From Brachybacterium saurashtrense (GTDB lineage Bacteria > Actinomycetota > Actinomycetes > Actinomycetales > Dermabacteraceae), in assembly GCF_003355475.1 (NCBI RefSeq), contig NZ_CP031356.1, positions 248,001-312,000 on the forward strand: a stretch of DNA of 64,000 nt. The letters run 5' to 3'. The position numbers were made by a program, and so were the translations under genes. Shown piece after piece: positions 41,013-49,677 of the stretch. The notes beneath the pieces are model-generated. The model was not told the origin of the DNA and did not search any database. It was given only the letters and a program-made list of their open reading frames with translations. Position 1 is the first letter of the stretch; each line of letters begins with the position of its first letter.

Positions 41013-41276
41013 TCAGTATCCCGAGGCCGCGCCGAGGGCGCCGAGCACGATGCTGCCGATGATCAGAAGCACGTAGAGGGCCGCGACGATGATCGTGACG
41101 ATCATGGCCCACTTCGTGAACTTCTGGGCGGTCTCCGGCTCCTGGTCGGCCTTGAGGTAGCCGAGCAGGCCGAGCACGCCGGCGATGATGCCGCCGCACA
41201 GGAACCCTGCGATGGTCCAGATGAGGGCCTTCTTCTTGATGGCCTCGATGTCGTAGCCCGAGGTGGGAGCGGTCAT
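41013..41276 (-). CDS. Small two-span membrane protein, CD225/dispanin-like
   Basis: An 87-residue protein with two transmembrane segments (ALIWTIAGFLCGGIIAGVLG and WAMIVTIIVAALYVLLIIGS) joined by a charged loop (YLKADQEPETAQKFTK). The pattern of a short loop with an A-x-x-x-x-x-A helix fits the dispanin/CD225 superfamily or the related DUF4190, both common in actinobacteria and of unknown role. A GGGGA sequence lies upstream of ATG 41276, and a hairpin (CCGCGGCG / CGCCGCGG, 41307-41328) lies in its leader. A TAGGAT hexamer about 95 bases upstream could be the -10. Confidence 0.65.
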   Translation of the reverse strand: MTAPTSGYDIEAIKKKALIWTIAGFLCGGIIAGVLGLLGYLKADQEPETAQKFTKWAMIVTIIVAALYVLLIIGSIVLGALGAASGY

Positions 41277-41397
41277 GGGAATCCCCTTCTTCCTGATGAT
41301 CGTTCACCGCGGCGTGGGTTCGCCGCGGCCCCAGGCCGGTTGGTGATCCGCGTGTCCTGGCGTCGGGAATCCTATCGTGATCGGGGGGCTCGGTCCC

Positions 41398-41415
41398 ATG
41401 GGGAGCTCTCCCCAT
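41398..41415. promoter_or_regulatory. Palindrome upstream of the dispanin-like gene
   Basis: ATGGGGAG-CT-CTCCCCAT: 8-base arms with a 2-base centre, roughly 120 bases upstream of the gene at 41276. It may be an operator; nothing else supports this. Confidence 0.3.
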
Positions 41416-41459
41416 CGCGGCGCGCCGCGTCCGCGTGCTCCGGCGCGCGTCGGCGTGCT

Positions 41460-41477
41460 CCGCCGCGTGCGCGGCGG
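41460..41477 (-). terminator. Short hairpin after the helicase-associated gene
   Basis: CCGCCGCG-TG-CGCGGCGG immediately downstream of the stop at 41483. The arms are perfect but the loop is only 2 bases, so the real loop would be larger. Confidence 0.35.
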
Positions 41478-41482
41478 CGTGC

Positions 41483-43642
41483 TCAGCCCAGCGTCACCCG
41501 GTGCACCAGCACGGTGAGCTCCTCGTCCTTACCCGTCTCCCGGGCGCGCAGGCGCCCGCCCTCCAGCGAGAGGGGGAGCACCCGCTTGCGCACCACCCCG
41601 CCGCGACCGTCGACGATGCCCAGCTCGATCTCCGCCTCCTGGGCGATCGCCTCCAGCAGGCGGTCGGTGAGGGAGAGCTCCGTCTGCCCGGCGTCGGCCG
41701 CACGGAGCCGGGTCACGGCCTCCGCCGCGGGAAGTCGCAGCTCCGGCCCCTCGATCGTCACCAGATCCGGGTCGACGGGGCCGCCCCGCAGCGAGTGGGA
41801 GAGCTGGTCGTCGGCCGGGCGGCCGTCGGCCCCCACCGCCTGCGGGGACAGCCCCGCCCGACGGGCCACCTGCAGGGCGAAGCCCGGGTCCGAGAGCGTC
41901 ACCGCCACCGTGGGAGCGAGGCGGTGCAGGGTGAGGGCGGAGGCCTCGGGGGCGCTCTGCAGCAGGTCGAGCACCTCGGGCTCCGCGGTGAGCACCGTCG
42001 TGGCGCGGGAGACCTGCACCCGCCCGTGGCGGCGCTGCTCGTCCCGCAGCAGATACGTCAGCGCCTGCGGGACCGGGGCGCGGGAGCTGTTCTCGAGCAG
42101 GGCCAGCAGCGCCTCCCCGTCGCGGCCGTCGGCCAGCGCCCGGCGCACGGAGGCCGCGGTGAACCGCACGGTGAGCGCACCGCCGCGGGAGACGGGCTCG
42201 GTCCAGTCCAGCAGCGGCAGCAGGGATTCGTCGGGCCGCCCGGGGATCACGGCGGTGAGGTCCGCGTCCAGCAGCACCTCGGTGACCGGGGGCGGCGCGG
42301 CTTGGGCGAGCGCGTCGGCGAGGCGCGCATCGGCGCTGGTGATCTCCTCGTCCAGGGCGGGCACCAGCTCCTGGCCGAGCACCGTGAGGGCGCCCGCGGC
42401 GAGCACGCCCAGCACCTCGCCCTCCGTGCACAGCGCGGCGACCTCCTCCCGGATCACCTCGGCTGGGACCAGCGGGAACGCCCAGGCCAGAGAGGCGCAC
42501 AGCGAGTCCTCGCTCGCCTGGACCCCGGGGGCGGTGCGCAGCGCGCGCAGCAGGCTGCCGCGCCGCGTGCGCACCCCGTCACGGCGAGTCTGGTCCGAGA
42601 GCAGGGAGCGCGGGCTGCCCGAGGAGTCCGGAGTGCCCACCACGGCGGCGAGGTGATGGCCGCGGGCCCAGGCGAGCACCAGCTCGGCCCAGCGCCGCTC
42701 CGCGGGCAGCAGGCGATGGGTGTCCCAGTCCTCGGTGGGGTGCCATTCCTGCCCGTCATGGCCCAGCAGCCCGGCCTGCCAGCCGGACTGCAGCGCCGTC
42801 GCCATCGCCGGCACCGTGGCGCCGGCTCGTTCGGCCAGGCGGCGCAGGTCCCGCTGGGGCAGGCCGCCGCGGCGCAGCACCCCGGGCGGGTCCTCGTCGA
42901 AGCTCCGCACGGTGCCCAGCAGGCGCAGCGCCTCGAAGGCGCGCTCCACCGCCTGGGCGTCGCGGGAGCCGGGGATCCGCTCGCTCACCGCCGGGCCCTC
43001 GGGGGCGGGGCGCCGGGCCACGTGGGTGCGGCGCACCCGGCCGCCGCGCAGGGCGAGCTGGATCGGGCGGGGGAGGTGCAGCGACTCCCCGTCGGTCACC
43101 ACGATCCCGGCGGCCCGGAGGTCCGCGGCGAGCCGGCCGCTGCCGGTGACGGTGCTGGGTCCCCAGGCGAGGGCGTCGAGCACCTCGCCGTGGGCGGCCC
43201 GGGCGTGCTCCACCCGCCGACGGGCCTGCGCGGCGGGTGGGTCGTCGTCGGCCGGAGCGGCGAGCCCCGCGGGGGTGCGCAGCCCCTCCTTGAGGGGACG
43301 GATCAGCACCAGCTCGTCCTCGCCCCACACCACCGCGAGCGTGATCAGCCGTTCGAGCGCCGGAGCGATGGTGGCCGGGTCCGAGGAGACGGCCGCGGCG
43401 AGCTCGGCGGGGGAGCAGCCGTCCTCGAGGACGGCGAGCGCCTCCACCAGGTGCAGCTCGGGCAGGGTCAGCGCCTCGAGAGCGCGACGGGCGGACGTGG
43501 CGCCGGCCGCCCGCGCGGCGAGCGGGCCGATGCCGCGGGGGAGGGGCGAGGCGAGATCCGGTCGGGCGACGAGCAGGGCCTCGAGCCGGTCGTCGCCGAA
43601 CCGTCGCAGGGAGTCCGCGAGGGACCGGATCACAGCGGTCAT
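41483..43642 (-). CDS. Helicase-associated domain protein (XPB partner)
   Basis: A 719-residue protein of the actinobacterial helicase-associated (XPB/Ssl2-like domain) family, found alongside XPB helicases. It is Ala/Leu/Arg-rich with many helices. Segments such as LLDADLTAVIPGRPDESLLPLLDWTEPV (quoted in part) and the C-terminal winged-helix-like region (RLAPTVAVTLSDPGFALQVARRAGL) match what I recall of the family. There is no Walker motif, so it is not itself a helicase. It probably targets or stabilises the XPB helicase encoded at 36628-38301. ATG 43642 is used; MLDRIM at 43657 is an alternative start. A TATGCT -10 lies 10 bases upstream of 43642. Confidence 0.82.
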   Translation of the reverse strand: MTAVIRSLADSLRRFGDDRLEALLVARPDLASPLPRGIGPLAARAAGATSARRALEALTLPELHLVEALAVLEDGCSPAELAAAVSSDPATIAPALERLITLAVVWGEDELVLIRPLKEGLRTPAGLAAPADDDPPAAQARRRVEHARAAHGEVLDALAWGPSTVTGSGRLAADLRAAGIVVTDGESLHLPRPIQLALRGGRVRRTHVARRPAPEGPAVSERIPGSRDAQAVERAFEALRLLGTVRSFDEDPPGVLRRGGLPQRDLRRLAERAGATVPAMATALQSGWQAGLLGHDGQEWHPTEDWDTHRLLPAERRWAELVLAWARGHHLAAVVGTPDSSGSPRSLLSDQTRRDGVRTRRGSLLRALRTAPGVQASEDSLCASLAWAFPLVPAEVIREEVAALCTEGEVLGVLAAGALTVLGQELVPALDEEITSADARLADALAQAAPPPVTEVLLDADLTAVIPGRPDESLLPLLDWTEPVSRGGALTVRFTAASVRRALADGRDGEALLALLENSSRAPVPQALTYLLRDEQRRHGRVQVSRATTVLTAEPEVLDLLQSAPEASALTLHRLAPTVAVTLSDPGFALQVARRAGLSPQAVGADGRPADDQLSHSLRGGPVDPDLVTIEGPELRLPAAEAVTRLRAADAGQTELSLTDRLLEAIAQEAEIELGIVDGRGGVVRKRVLPLSLEGGRLRARETGKDEELTVLVHRVTLG

Positions 43643-43692
43643 GATGCGATCCAGCATAGGGTGACCTGGCCGTCCCGCGCACCGCGGGCCGC

Positions 43693-43766
43693 GCCCCCAT
43701 AGCCCAATCGGCAGAGGCGGCCGCCTTAAAAGCGGCACAGTGCGGGTTCGAGTCCCGCTGGGGGCA
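43693..43766 (+). tRNA. tRNA with UAA anticodon (Leu codon UUA), class I variable arm
   Basis: A 74-base cloverleaf. The acceptor arms GCCCCCA / TGGGGGC pair perfectly. The anticodon stem GCCGC / GCGGC (43720-43724, 43732-43736) encloses the loop CTTAAAA, with anticodon TAA at 43727-43729. The T-arm is GCGGG-TTCGAGT-CCCGC, with discriminator A and encoded CC. The anticodon reads UUA, so by decoding it is Leu. However, the variable loop is only 5 bases (ACAGT), which is class I, whereas bacterial Leu tRNAs are normally class II with a long variable arm. It lies between convergent-strand genes, just upstream of the YggS gene. Confidence 0.85.
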
Positions 43767-43808
43767 CCGGCAGTGCTGTCGCCCGGATCGGCCACATCCC
43801 GGATCGGC

Positions 43809-43814
43809 CACAAT
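43809..43814 (+). promoter_or_regulatory. Candidate -10 hexamer, leaderless start
   Basis: CACAAT, then GGAGCC, then ATG 43821. It fits nAnnnT at 6 bases; the GGAG is too near the ATG for a normal ribosome site. Confidence 0.4.
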
Positions 43815-43820
43815 GGAGCC

Positions 43821-44576
43821 ATGACTGCTCCCGACGAGACCCCTCTGCCCGCTGAGCACCGTGCGCGGCTCGCCGCGCGCCTCGACGACGTCCTGGCGCG
43901 CATCGACACCGCCGCGGAGCGGGCGGGCCGCGACGGCCGGGAGATCACGGTGCTGCTGGCCACCAAGACCCGCACCCCCGCGGAGATCGCCGCGGCGGTG
44001 GAGCTGCTGCAGGCGCGGGAGCGGCGCCTGGCCGTCGGCGAGAACCGTGCCCAGGAGATCGCCAAGCACTCCCACCCGCTGCTCGCGGACGACGGCGTGC
44101 CGCGCCACTTCATCGGCCGCCTGCAGACGAACAAGGCCCGCGACGTGGTCGCCTTCGCCGAGACGATCCACAGCGTGGACCGGGAGGGGATCGCCGACGC
44201 GCTCGAGCGCCGCGCGGAGATGGCCGGCGTGACGCGCCAGGTGCTGGTGCAGGTCAACACCTCCGGCGAGGAGTCCAAGGGCGGGTTCGCCCCCACGCTC
44301 GAGGCGCTGGGGCCGATCGTGGAGCGGCTGCGCCGGAGCCCGGTGCTGCATCCCGTGGGTCTCATGACGATCGGAGCGAACACCGCCGACGCCGACGCCG
44401 TGCGCGCCTCGCTGCGCTCCCTGCGCACCCTGCGGGACGCCCTGCGCACCGAGCACGGCGCCCAGGAGCTGGTGGAGCTGTCGATGGGGATGAGCGGCGA
44501 CCTCGAGATCGCGGTCGAGGAGGGCGCGACCATCGTCCGGGTGGGCTCGGCGATCTTCGGCGCCCGGCCCGCCTGA
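43821..44576 (+). CDS. YggS family PLP-dependent protein (PLP homeostasis)
   Basis: A 251-residue PLP-binding protein with a TIM-barrel fold. The PLP lysine is K49 in TVLLATKTR. GENRAQEIAKH, FIGRLQTNKARDV, VQVNTSGEESKGGF, LMTIGANT, and the C-terminal SMGMSGDLEIAVEEG and VRVGSAIFGAR match the family throughout. YggS proteins bind PLP without being catalytic and help control free PLP and amino-acid balance. The start ATG 43821 is preferred over an in-frame one at 43740, which lies inside the tRNA. It follows the tRNA by 55 bases. Confidence 0.93.
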   Translation: MTAPDETPLPAEHRARLAARLDDVLARIDTAAERAGRDGREITVLLATKTRTPAEIAAAVELLQARERRLAVGENRAQEIAKHSHPLLADDGVPRHFIGRLQTNKARDVVAFAETIHSVDREGIADALERRAEMAGVTRQVLVQVNTSGEESKGGFAPTLEALGPIVERLRRSPVLHPVGLMTIGANTADADAVRASLRSLRTLRDALRTEHGAQELVELSMGMSGDLEIAVEEGATIVRVGSAIFGARPA

Positions 44577-44615
44577 GCCCGGCCCGTCCCAGTTCCGCGC
44601 GAGCCTCGCGCCTGC

Positions 44616-45755
44616 TCAGCCTGCGCCGGGCCCCACCAGCGCCGTGGGCAGGCCGTACTCGTGCTCGAGCACCTCGCAGGCGGCACCGGCGGCGATGAGA
44701 TCCACGCCGCGGGTGGACAGCAGCACCTCGACGTGCACCCGCGCCCCGGCGCGCAGACCCTCCTCGAGCGCCGCGCGGATCGTGTCCATCATCACCGCGT
44801 GGTGGGTGTAGAGTGAGCGCCCGCCCAGCACCACCCGGTCCACATCCACCAGGCGCACCAGGTTCAGCACCACGGTGGCGAGCACCTCCGCGGCGGCCGC
44901 GTCGTCGCCTTCCGCCAGCGCCCCCAGGAACTCGGCCTCCGCGCAGCCGCGTCGCCCGCACGGGCAGGGGCGCCCGCCCATCCGCACCACGGTGTGGCCC
45001 ACCTCGCCGGCGCGCGCATGGGCTCCGTGCACGATCGCGGCGCCCAGGCGCAGGGCGGCGCCCAGGCCGTCCTCCGCCAGCACCAGCGCCGCGTCGTCGA
45101 GCAGCCCGGGCTGCGACCAGCTCTCGCCCACCAGCGCCGCCCGGGAGTCGTGGTCCACCAGCACCGGCATGTCCAGCGCGGCCAGCAGCAGGTCCCGGAT
45201 CCCGGCGCCGCTCCAGACGTCGGCGGGGGAGGAGCCGTGCAGCACGCCCTCGACCGGGTCCACCGGGCCGGGCGTGCCCACGCCGAGGCCCAGCAGCTCG
45301 CCCTCGCCGTGGCCGGCCAGCTCCCGGGCGGAGGCGGCGAGGGCGTCGACGAGCGCGGGCACGGGCAGGCCGGGATCGATCTCGTCGGTGCGGCGCTCGA
45401 GCACCTCTCCCGTGAGGTCGGTGACCACCCCGTGCACGCGCGACCGGGTGAGGTGCAGCCCGAGCGCCCGCCGGGACCCCGGCACGATCCGGTACAGGGT
45501 GGTGGGCTTGCCGGGACCCGCGGAGTAGGACCCCGCCTCGGCCATCAGGCCGCGCTCCATCAGCCGCGCGAGGATCTTCGAGATCGCCTGGGGCGTGACC
45601 TGCAGTTCCTCCGCCAGGCCGGTGCGCGCCACGGGCTCCCCGCGGCGGGCGACGGCGAGGACCGCGGCGTCATGGGCGCCCGCCACGCGGTCCAGCGGTC
45701 CGGTCTCTCTCACCTGGTCGTGCTCCTCACCGGCTCGTCCTCCTCGCCTGCTCAT
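44616..45755 (-). CDS. ROK family transcriptional regulator
   Basis: A 379-residue two-domain regulator. The N-terminal winged helix (TGLAEELQVTPQAISKILARLMERGLM, quoted in part) precedes a ROK (repressor/ORF/kinase) domain. The conserved zinc site is GHTVVRMGGRPCPCGRRGCAE (cut short), with three Cys and a His, and the DHDSRAALVGE motif carries the catalytic-type Asp. The N-terminal phosphate loop reads LGLHLTRSRVHGVVTDLTG and lacks the DxGxT of sugar kinases, so this is a sensor of sugars or sugar phosphates, not a kinase. It is divergent from an MFS exporter. ATG 45755 is the start used; GTG about 45 bases later has a better ribosome site. Confidence 0.88.
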   Translation of the reverse strand: MSRRGGRAGEEHDQVRETGPLDRVAGAHDAAVLAVARRGEPVARTGLAEELQVTPQAISKILARLMERGLMAEAGSYSAGPGKPTTLYRIVPGSRRALGLHLTRSRVHGVVTDLTGEVLERRTDEIDPGLPVPALVDALAASARELAGHGEGELLGLGVGTPGPVDPVEGVLHGSSPADVWSGAGIRDLLLAALDMPVLVDHDSRAALVGESWSQPGLLDDAALVLAEDGLGAALRLGAAIVHGAHARAGEVGHTVVRMGGRPCPCGRRGCAEAEFLGALAEGDDAAAAEVLATVVLNLVRLVDVDRVVLGGRSLYTHHAVMMDTIRAALEEGLRAGARVHVEVLLSTRGVDLIAAGAACEVLEHEYGLPTALVGPGAG

Positions 45756-45799
45756 CCTCGCACGCACGGAGTGTGACGAGGCTCCGGTCCGCGACCCCC

Positions 45800-45830
45800 T
45801 TGACGTATCGCAACAGCGTTGGCTTATTCT
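45800..45830 (+). promoter_or_regulatory. Promoter of the MFS gene, with inverted repeat
   Basis: TTGACG (45800-45805) and TATTCT (45825-45830), 19-base spacing (18 if TTATTC is used). Between them, CAAC-AGC-GTTG (45811-45821) is an inverted repeat that could be the operator of the divergent ROK regulator. Confidence 0.55.
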
Positions 45831-45887
45831 TGCCGCTCGGTCGACGACGCCCTCCGCACCCGCCCCCCGAACCGCCGAGGATCCGCC

Positions 45888-47264
45888 ATGACGCACACCG
45901 CCCCCGACCAGACCGTGCCGCCCGACGGCGCCGCTCCCGCCGCGCCCCACGAGCTGCCCGCCCGCCGCCGCACCCTCGCCCTGCTCGCCCTCGCCCTCGG
46001 CGGGGTGGGCATCGGCGCCTCCGAGTTCGCCACCATGGGCCTCCTGCCCGGCATCGCCGAGGGCCTGCTGGGCCACCAGATGGCCACCGACCCGGACGCC
46101 GGCATCGCGAAGGCCGGCCACCTGATCACCGCCTACGCGCTCGGCGTGGTGGTCGGCGCGCCGGTGCTGGCCCTGCTCTCGGTGCGCTGGAGCCGCACCA
46201 GCATGATCACCGCGCTCGCCGCGGCGCTCGCCGTGGGCACCGTGCTCTCCGCGCTCATGCCCACCTTCGAGCTCACGGTCGCCGCCCGCTTCCTCGCCGG
46301 GCTGCCGCACGGCGCCTACTTCGGCGTCGCCTCGCTGCTGGCCGCCTCCCTGATGGGGCCCGGCAGCCAGGGCAAGGGCGTGGCCGTGGCGCTGTCCGGC
46401 CTCACCGTCGCCAACCTCGTCGGGGTGCCGCTCATGACCGCGCTCGGGCAGGCAGCCGGCTGGCGCACCGTGTACCTCGTGATCACCGCGATCTTCGTCG
46501 CGACCGTGCTCGCCCTGCGCTGGGCCGTGCCGCCGCAGGAGGCCGTGCCCGGCCGGCGCGCGGTCGACGAGATCCTCGCGCTGCGTCGCCTCCAGCTGTG
46601 GATCGTGATGGGCATCGCCGCGGTGGGCTTCGCGGGCGGCTTCGCGGTGTTCAGCTACGTCGCCGACATCACCACCCGCGTGGCCGGCGGCTCGGCGGGC
46701 TTCGTGCCGTGGGTGCTGGCCGCGGCCGGCCTGGGCATGACCCTGGGCAACGTGCTGGGCGGCATCACCACCGACCGCTCCCTGCGCGGCACCCTGCTGG
46801 TGGGCTTCCCGCTGTACATCGCCGCGCTGGTGGGTCTGTACCTCGCGGCGCCCGGCTCGCCCGTCGCGCTGCTGATCGGCTTCTTCGCCGTCAACGTCGT
46901 CAACTCCGCCCTCGGGCCGGCGCTGCAGACCTGGCTGATCCGCGTGGCCCACCGCTCCGAGGTGCTCGGCGCCTCGCTGAACCACGCCGCCTTCAACGTC
47001 GCCAACGCGCTCGGCGCGGCCCTCGGCGGCGCCGTGATCGCCGGCGGCCTGGGGTACCGGGCGCCGATGGTGGTCGCGATCGTGCTGGCGAGCACGGGAC
47101 TGGTGATGGTCGCTGCGACGCTGATCGCCCTGGAGGTGCGCTCCCGCCGCACCCTGGCCGTGCTCACCGAGCACGAGGACACCTTCACGGGCTCCCTGCC
47201 CGTCATCGACCCGGAGGACGTCCCCGCCGAGGCCGCGCCGGAGCGGGCGACCACCGGTGCCTGA
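45888..47264 (+). CDS. MFS transporter, DHA1 family (drug or sugar efflux)
   Basis: A 458-residue exporter with 12 transmembrane segments. Key segments are FATMGLLPGIAEG, HLITAYALGVVVGAPVLALL (with the loop before segment 3), RFLAGLPHGAYFGVASLLAA and VPLMTALGQAAGWRTVYLVI. Its similarity to the SotB/AraJ/YdhP subgroup (sugar or drug efflux) is good. The N- and C-termini are cytoplasmic, and the C-terminal 40 residues are acidic. It is divergently transcribed from a ROK regulator, suggesting sugar-linked control. ATG 45888 is the natural start. Confidence 0.9.
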   Translation: MTHTAPDQTVPPDGAAPAAPHELPARRRTLALLALALGGVGIGASEFATMGLLPGIAEGLLGHQMATDPDAGIAKAGHLITAYALGVVVGAPVLALLSVRWSRTSMITALAAALAVGTVLSALMPTFELTVAARFLAGLPHGAYFGVASLLAASLMGPGSQGKGVAVALSGLTVANLVGVPLMTALGQAAGWRTVYLVITAIFVATVLALRWAVPPQEAVPGRRAVDEILALRRLQLWIVMGIAAVGFAGGFAVFSYVADITTRVAGGSAGFVPWVLAAAGLGMTLGNVLGGITTDRSLRGTLLVGFPLYIAALVGLYLAAPGSPVALLIGFFAVNVVNSALGPALQTWLIRVAHRSEVLGASLNHAAFNVANALGAALGGAVIAGGLGYRAPMVVAIVLASTGLVMVAATLIALEVRSRRTLAVLTEHEDTFTGSLPVIDPEDVPAEAAPERATTGA

Positions 47265-47317
47265 GCCGACACACTCGGTCACGGAGCATCCGCGATGCGC
47301 GATCGCGGCTCTACGGT

Positions 47318-47353
47318 GGACGGCGCCGGCCCCGCACGGGGTCGGCGCCGTCC
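47318..47353 (+). terminator. Hairpin after the MFS gene
   Basis: Inverted repeat GGACGGCGCCG (47318-47328) and CGGCGCCGTCC (47343-47353), with an inner CCCC/GGGG pairing. It lies between the MFS stop and the next gene's ribosome site. Confidence 0.6.
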
Positions 47354-47375
47354 GCATGAGGAGCGAGGAGCCGCC

Positions 47376-48512
47376 GTGCACATCCAGACCGCCGCCGTGC
47401 ACACCCTGAGGGACTTCGAGCACGGGGCCGTGGTGCCGCCGGTGCACCTGGCCTCGACCTTCGAGCTGGACCGCGCGAGCGAGGAGGGCGAGTACGCCTA
47501 CCAGCGGGGCGCTAACCCCACCCGGGCCCAGCTCGAGACGGTGCTGGCCGCTCTCGAGGGCGCCGCGCACGGCTTCGCCTTCGCCTCGGGGATGGCCGCC
47601 ACCGCGGCGGCGCTGTCCACGCTGCAGGTCGGCGACGAGGTGCTGCTGCCCGCCAGCGTGTACGGCGGCACCTACCGCTTCGTGGACCTGGTGCTGCCGG
47701 GCCGCGGCGTGACCGGCCGCTTCGTGGACGACCTCGGCGCGCTCACCGACGAGGACTTCACCCCCGCCACCCGGGCCGTGTTCGTCGAGACCCCGGCCAA
47801 CCCCACCCTGCGCATCACCGATCTGCGACGGATCGTGGAGCTCGCCCACCGGCACGGCGCCCTGGTGATCGTGGACAACACCTTCATGACCCCCGTGCTG
47901 CAGCGACCGCTCGAGCTGGGAGCCGACCTGGTGGTGCAGTCCGCCACCAAGTACCTCGCCGGCCACTCCGACCTGCTGGCCGGTGCGGTCACCACGGACG
48001 ACGACGAGCTCGCGGCCGCGCTCGCCCTCGCCCAGAAGGCGCAGGGCGGGGTGCTCGCCCCGCAGGACTCCTTCCGCCTGATTCAGTCGCTGAAGACCCT
48101 CCCCCTGCGACTCGAGCGGCAGCAGGCGAACGCCGAGGAGATCGTCGCCCACCTGCGCGAGCGCGAGGACGTGCGCCAGGTGTGGTACCCCGGCTCCCAC
48201 AGCGCGGAGGAGGCGCGGATCCACGCCTCGCAGGCCACCGGCCGCGGTGCCGTGCTCTCCTTCGAGCTGGCGCCGGCGCTGGACCGCACACGGTTCCTGC
48301 AGGCGCTGCGCTACCCGGCCTACGCCGTGAGCCTGGGCGGCGTCGAGTCGCTGATCTGCCGTCCCGCCACCATGACCCACGAGGCGATGACGCCCGAGGC
48401 CCGCGCGCACGCGGGCATCTCCGAGGAGCTGCTGCGGCTGAGCGTGGGGATCGAGGACGCCCGCGATCTGCTGGCAGATCTCGACCAGGCGCTCGAGGCC
48501 GCCGCCCGCTGA
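47376..48512 (+). CDS. Cystathionine/methionine gamma-lyase family PLP enzyme
   Basis: A 378-residue PLP-dependent enzyme of the Cys/Met metabolism family (cystathionine gamma-synthase, gamma-lyase, beta-lyase, methionine gamma-lyase). Landmarks are [26 protein letters not shown], the PLP Asp in VIVDNTF, and the Schiff-base lysine K192 in [14 protein letters not shown]. Tetramers are usual. The active-site Tyr/Arg pattern does not clearly separate the sub-activities; cystathionine gamma-lyase or gamma-synthase are the leading choices. GTG 47376 has AGGAG 5-6 bases upstream. It follows the MFS terminator. Confidence 0.9.
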   Translation: MHIQTAAVHTLRDFEHGAVVPPVHLASTFELDRASEEGEYAYQRGANPTRAQLETVLAALEGAAHGFAFASGMAATAAALSTLQVGDEVLLPASVYGGTYRFVDLVLPGRGVTGRFVDDLGALTDEDFTPATRAVFVETPANPTLRITDLRRIVELAHRHGALVIVDNTFMTPVLQRPLELGADLVVQSATKYLAGHSDLLAGAVTTDDDELAAALALAQKAQGGVLAPQDSFRLIQSLKTLPLRLERQQANAEEIVAHLREREDVRQVWYPGSHSAEEARIHASQATGRGAVLSFELAPALDRTRFLQALRYPAYAVSLGGVESLICRPATMTHEAMTPEARAHAGISEELLRLSVGIEDARDLLADLDQALEAAAR

Positions 48513-48594
48513 CGCCCGCCCCCCGCTGACGCCCGCCGCCCTGCGCTTCGCCGAGGGCGGAGCGCGTGCCCAGCGGATTCCCGGACTCGCTCGG

Positions 48595-48600
48595 TATCAT
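48595..48600 (+). promoter_or_regulatory. Candidate -10 of the BI-1 gene
   Basis: TATCAT, about 70 bases before ATG 48669, with no obvious -35. It is the best hexamer in the gap. Confidence 0.3.
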
Positions 48601-48668
48601 GGCCGGGTAGGTCCGACGGGTGCACCACGGCGTCCGGAGGATCCCCCTGATCCCACGTGAGGAGCACC

Positions 48669-49583
48669 ATGGCACGCCACAACATCGTGTTCGGCCGAGA
48701 CCAGGCCGTCCAGGGTGGCGCGAACACCACCGCCCCCCGCTTCGGCCAGTCCGCCCCGGCCCCCAGCTCGAGCACCCAGTGGTCCTCGGGCTTCGAGCAG
48801 CAGGGCTACGGCCAGCAGTACGGTCAGCAGGGCGCGGACCCGCTCGAGGCGATGTACGCCCGCCCCGCCGCGACCGGTCACGACACCGGCCGCATGACCA
48901 TGAAGGACGCGCTGAACGCGATCACCGCGACCCTCGGCATCGTCGTGGTGGTCGGCTTCGCGGTCGCGATGCTGCCCTACGCGGCGCTGCTGCTGGCCGG
49001 CGAGCAGGCCGCCTCGGCGGCCCTCGGTCTCACCGGCATCGCCACCCTGGTCGGCGTGATCGGCGGGCTCGTCACGGCGCTGATCAACATCTTCAAGAAG
49101 CAGCCCTCCCCGGCGCTGGTGATGGCCTACGCCGGCTTCGAGGGTCTGTTCCTCGGCGGCCTCAGCGGCACCCTGGAGTACTTCTACCCCGGCATTGCGC
49201 TGCAGGCCGTGGTGGGCACCCTCGCCGTGGCGGGCACCGTGCTGGTGCTGTTCCGCATGGGCATCCTGCGCACCTCCCCGCGCCTGAACAAGATCTTCAT
49301 GGTCGCGATCATCGCCTACATGCTGTTCGGGCTGGTGAACATCGGCACCATGCTGCTGCTGGGCGAGAACCTGCGTGACGGGATGCTGGGCCTGGCGATC
49401 GGCGGCATCGCCGTGGTGCTCGCCTCCTACTCGCTGGTGATGGACTTCGAGGACGTCCAGCACGCGGCCGAGGCCGGAATGCCCCGCAAGTACGCCTGGC
49501 GCCTCGCCTTCGGCGTCACGGTCACCATGGTGTGGCTGTACGTCGAGATCCTGCGGATCCTGGCGATCCTGCGCGGCGACTGA
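48669..49583 (+). CDS. Bax inhibitor-1 / YccA family membrane protein
   Basis: A 304-residue integral membrane protein. The N-terminal 75 residues are Gln/Ser/Gly-rich and disordered, then seven transmembrane segments follow, including the conserved AYAGFEGLFLGGLSG loop, and the C-terminal MDFEDVQHAAEAG, whose acidic residues lie where the family's pH/Ca2+-sensing Asp residues are. Bacterial BI-1 proteins are pH-sensitive calcium leak channels. ATG 48669 has GGAG 5 bases upstream. A terminator hairpin follows. Confidence 0.9.
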   Translation: MARHNIVFGRDQAVQGGANTTAPRFGQSAPAPSSSTQWSSGFEQQGYGQQYGQQGADPLEAMYARPAATGHDTGRMTMKDALNAITATLGIVVVVGFAVAMLPYAALLLAGEQAASAALGLTGIATLVGVIGGLVTALINIFKKQPSPALVMAYAGFEGLFLGGLSGTLEYFYPGIALQAVVGTLAVAGTVLVLFRMGILRTSPRLNKIFMVAIIAYMLFGLVNIGTMLLLGENLRDGMLGLAIGGIAVVLASYSLVMDFEDVQHAAEAGMPRKYAWRLAFGVTVTMVWLYVEILRILAILRGD

Positions 49584-49621
49584 GCACGCACGACGGGAGG
49601 CGAGCCCTCCTGCGTATCCTG

Positions 49622-49652
49622 GACGGCGGGTCCCCTCGGGGGCCCGCCGTTC
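49622..49652 (+). terminator. Hairpin after the BI-1 gene
   Basis: Inverted repeat ACGGCGGG (49623-49630) and CCCGCCGT (49643-49650), with inner CCC/GGG pairing around a TCG loop. It lies just before the cardiolipin synthase gene. Confidence 0.7.
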
Positions 49653-49677
49653 CGCATACGGGCAGAGAGGGCTGAGG

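Noticed and set aside
41435..43702. 755-residue plus-strand frame over the helicase-associated gene
   Set aside because: Gly/Gln/His-rich antisense noise; no conserved motif.
44616..48410. 1264-residue minus-strand frame
   Set aside because: Only its last part (to 45755) is the ROK regulator; the rest is antisense to the MFS and lyase genes.
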